This document shows positions 63,885 to 64,000 of a stretch of DNA of 64,000 nucleotides, in pieces. The DNA comes from Helicobacter sp. MIT 21-1697 (GTDB taxonomy: Bacteria > Campylobacterota > Campylobacteria > Campylobacterales > Helicobacteraceae), in the NCBI RefSeq assembly GCF_026241255.1, contig NZ_JAPHNC010000002.1:186001-250000 (forward strand), in the 5' to 3' direction. Position 1 is the first letter of the stretch, and the number at the start of each line of letters is the position of its first letter. The notes beneath the pieces were generated by a model, which ran no database searches, had not been told where the DNA came from, and was given only the letters and a program-made list of their open reading frames with translations. Made by a program: the position numbers and the translations under genes.

Positions 63885-64000
63885 TTGGGATATGTGTTAG
63901 CATATTGGCTGCCTTAACACTTTTGGCTTCTGTCATAATGATTGTTACAATGCTAGATAACGCTACTAAAAAAACTAGAATAATGATTTTAAAAATGCTT
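63881..64000 (+). CDS. Unit D, second gene: membrane peptide (runs off the window)
   Basis: ATG 63881 has TTGAGGAG shortly upstream and overlaps the stop of the remnant. Forty codons are visible and open to the window edge: a membrane helix starting MIGICVSILAALTLLAS, then DNATKKTRIMILKML. It starts like the unit A peptide (MIG). The full length is not known. Confidence 0.45.
   Translation, partial: MIGICVSILAALTLLASVIMIVTMLDNATKKTRIMILKML

Larger units (their letters stand above)
62670..64000 (+). repeat. Tandem array of paired tiny membrane-protein genes
   Basis: Four related units lie head to tail: 62685-62994 (A), 63039-63460 (B), 63497-63813 (C) and 63822-64000 (D). A full unit has an extended -10 box, a first gene of 75-76 codons with two membrane helices and an acidic LE(D/E)L-type end, and a second gene of 27-41 or more codons with one helix. 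TTGGAGGA in the end of the first gene is the likely Shine-Dalgarno of the second. The proteins are only loosely alike, so the duplications are old. A is frameshifted; D has lost most of its first gene. The array continues past the window edge. Family not recognised. Confidence 0.75.

Noticed and set aside
1-64000. tRNA, rRNA, tmRNA, CRISPR repeats, insertion sequences, phage integrase or attachment sites
   Set aside because: I read through the spacers and saw no cloverleaf-like G/C-rich blocks, no direct-repeat/spacer pattern and no transposase or integrase motifs.

Overview
The window is about 36% G+C by eye. It looks like chromosome of an enterohepatic Helicobacter, close to H. hepaticus in style. 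The signs are gene neighbourhoods shared with H. pylori (ccdA / pyrC-like / amidohydrolase; rpmE / rsmI / TrmH-family methylase; bioB / BrkB; hemC-proS-hemA-polyprenyl synthase with an HP0242-type DUF2018 gene), PF02521-type outer-membrane proteins, a G-tract-containing alpha-1,3-fucosyltransferase, AcnB, and a selenocysteine-containing SelD. I see no insertion sequence, integrase, tRNA, rRNA or CRISPR array. Species assignment is inference.

Layout. 1-9639: lspA/glmM (leftward), rpsT-prfA-fucosyltransferase (rightward; the last is out of frame at a G10 tract), then adk, typA, a nitroreductase and nrdA (leftward). 9747-12691: a DUF3943 membrane protein facing an rhpA-type RNA helicase with a beta-barrel gene behind it. 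12848-26398: a closely packed rightward series with ccdA, a degenerate dihydroorotase, a MscS channel, a probable aminodeoxyfutalosine deaminase (menaquinone), LMW phosphatase, ArsC-like protein, NlpC/P60 lipoprotein, a znuACB-type metal transporter, a three-domain RNA end-healing and sealing enzyme (kinase, phosphatase, Rnl1/Trl1-type ligase) and three secreted-protein genes, one frameshifted. 33141-26506: a leftward operon rpmE-rsmI-rlmB-like-RodZ-like-periplasmic-aminotransferase-hom-yraN. 33296-35708: two paralogous porins. 35783-48933: radical SAM/SPASM protein, htpG, a NifS-like enzyme, acnB, yedF-selD (selenium), an unknown protein, xseA, bioB and BrkB. 56282-48997: leftward hisD, two small conserved genes, polyprenyl synthase, hemA, proS, hemC and an outer-membrane-protein remnant. 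61765-56405: leftward META lipoprotein, yigZ, hemJ, argH, ubiE/menG and mqo. 61874-62662: a PHP-family histidinol phosphatase.

The last 1.3 kb (62670-64000) is the least familiar part: a head-to-tail array of paired tiny membrane-protein genes. Each intact pair starts from an extended -10 promoter placed exactly 6 bases before the ATG, which predicts leaderless mRNA. The first gene ends in a Shine-Dalgarno-like octamer and overlaps or abuts the second. Some copies are intact and others are broken. I do not recognise this family; with the RNA-repair enzyme it is the best candidate for something undescribed.

Together the genes describe a menaquinone-respiring microaerophile (deaminase, UbiE/MenG, Mqo, AcnB) making its own haem (HemA, HemC, HemJ), biotin, histidine and arginine. 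Its surface is variable (fucosylated glycan, several outer-membrane proteins), and it uses selenocysteine.
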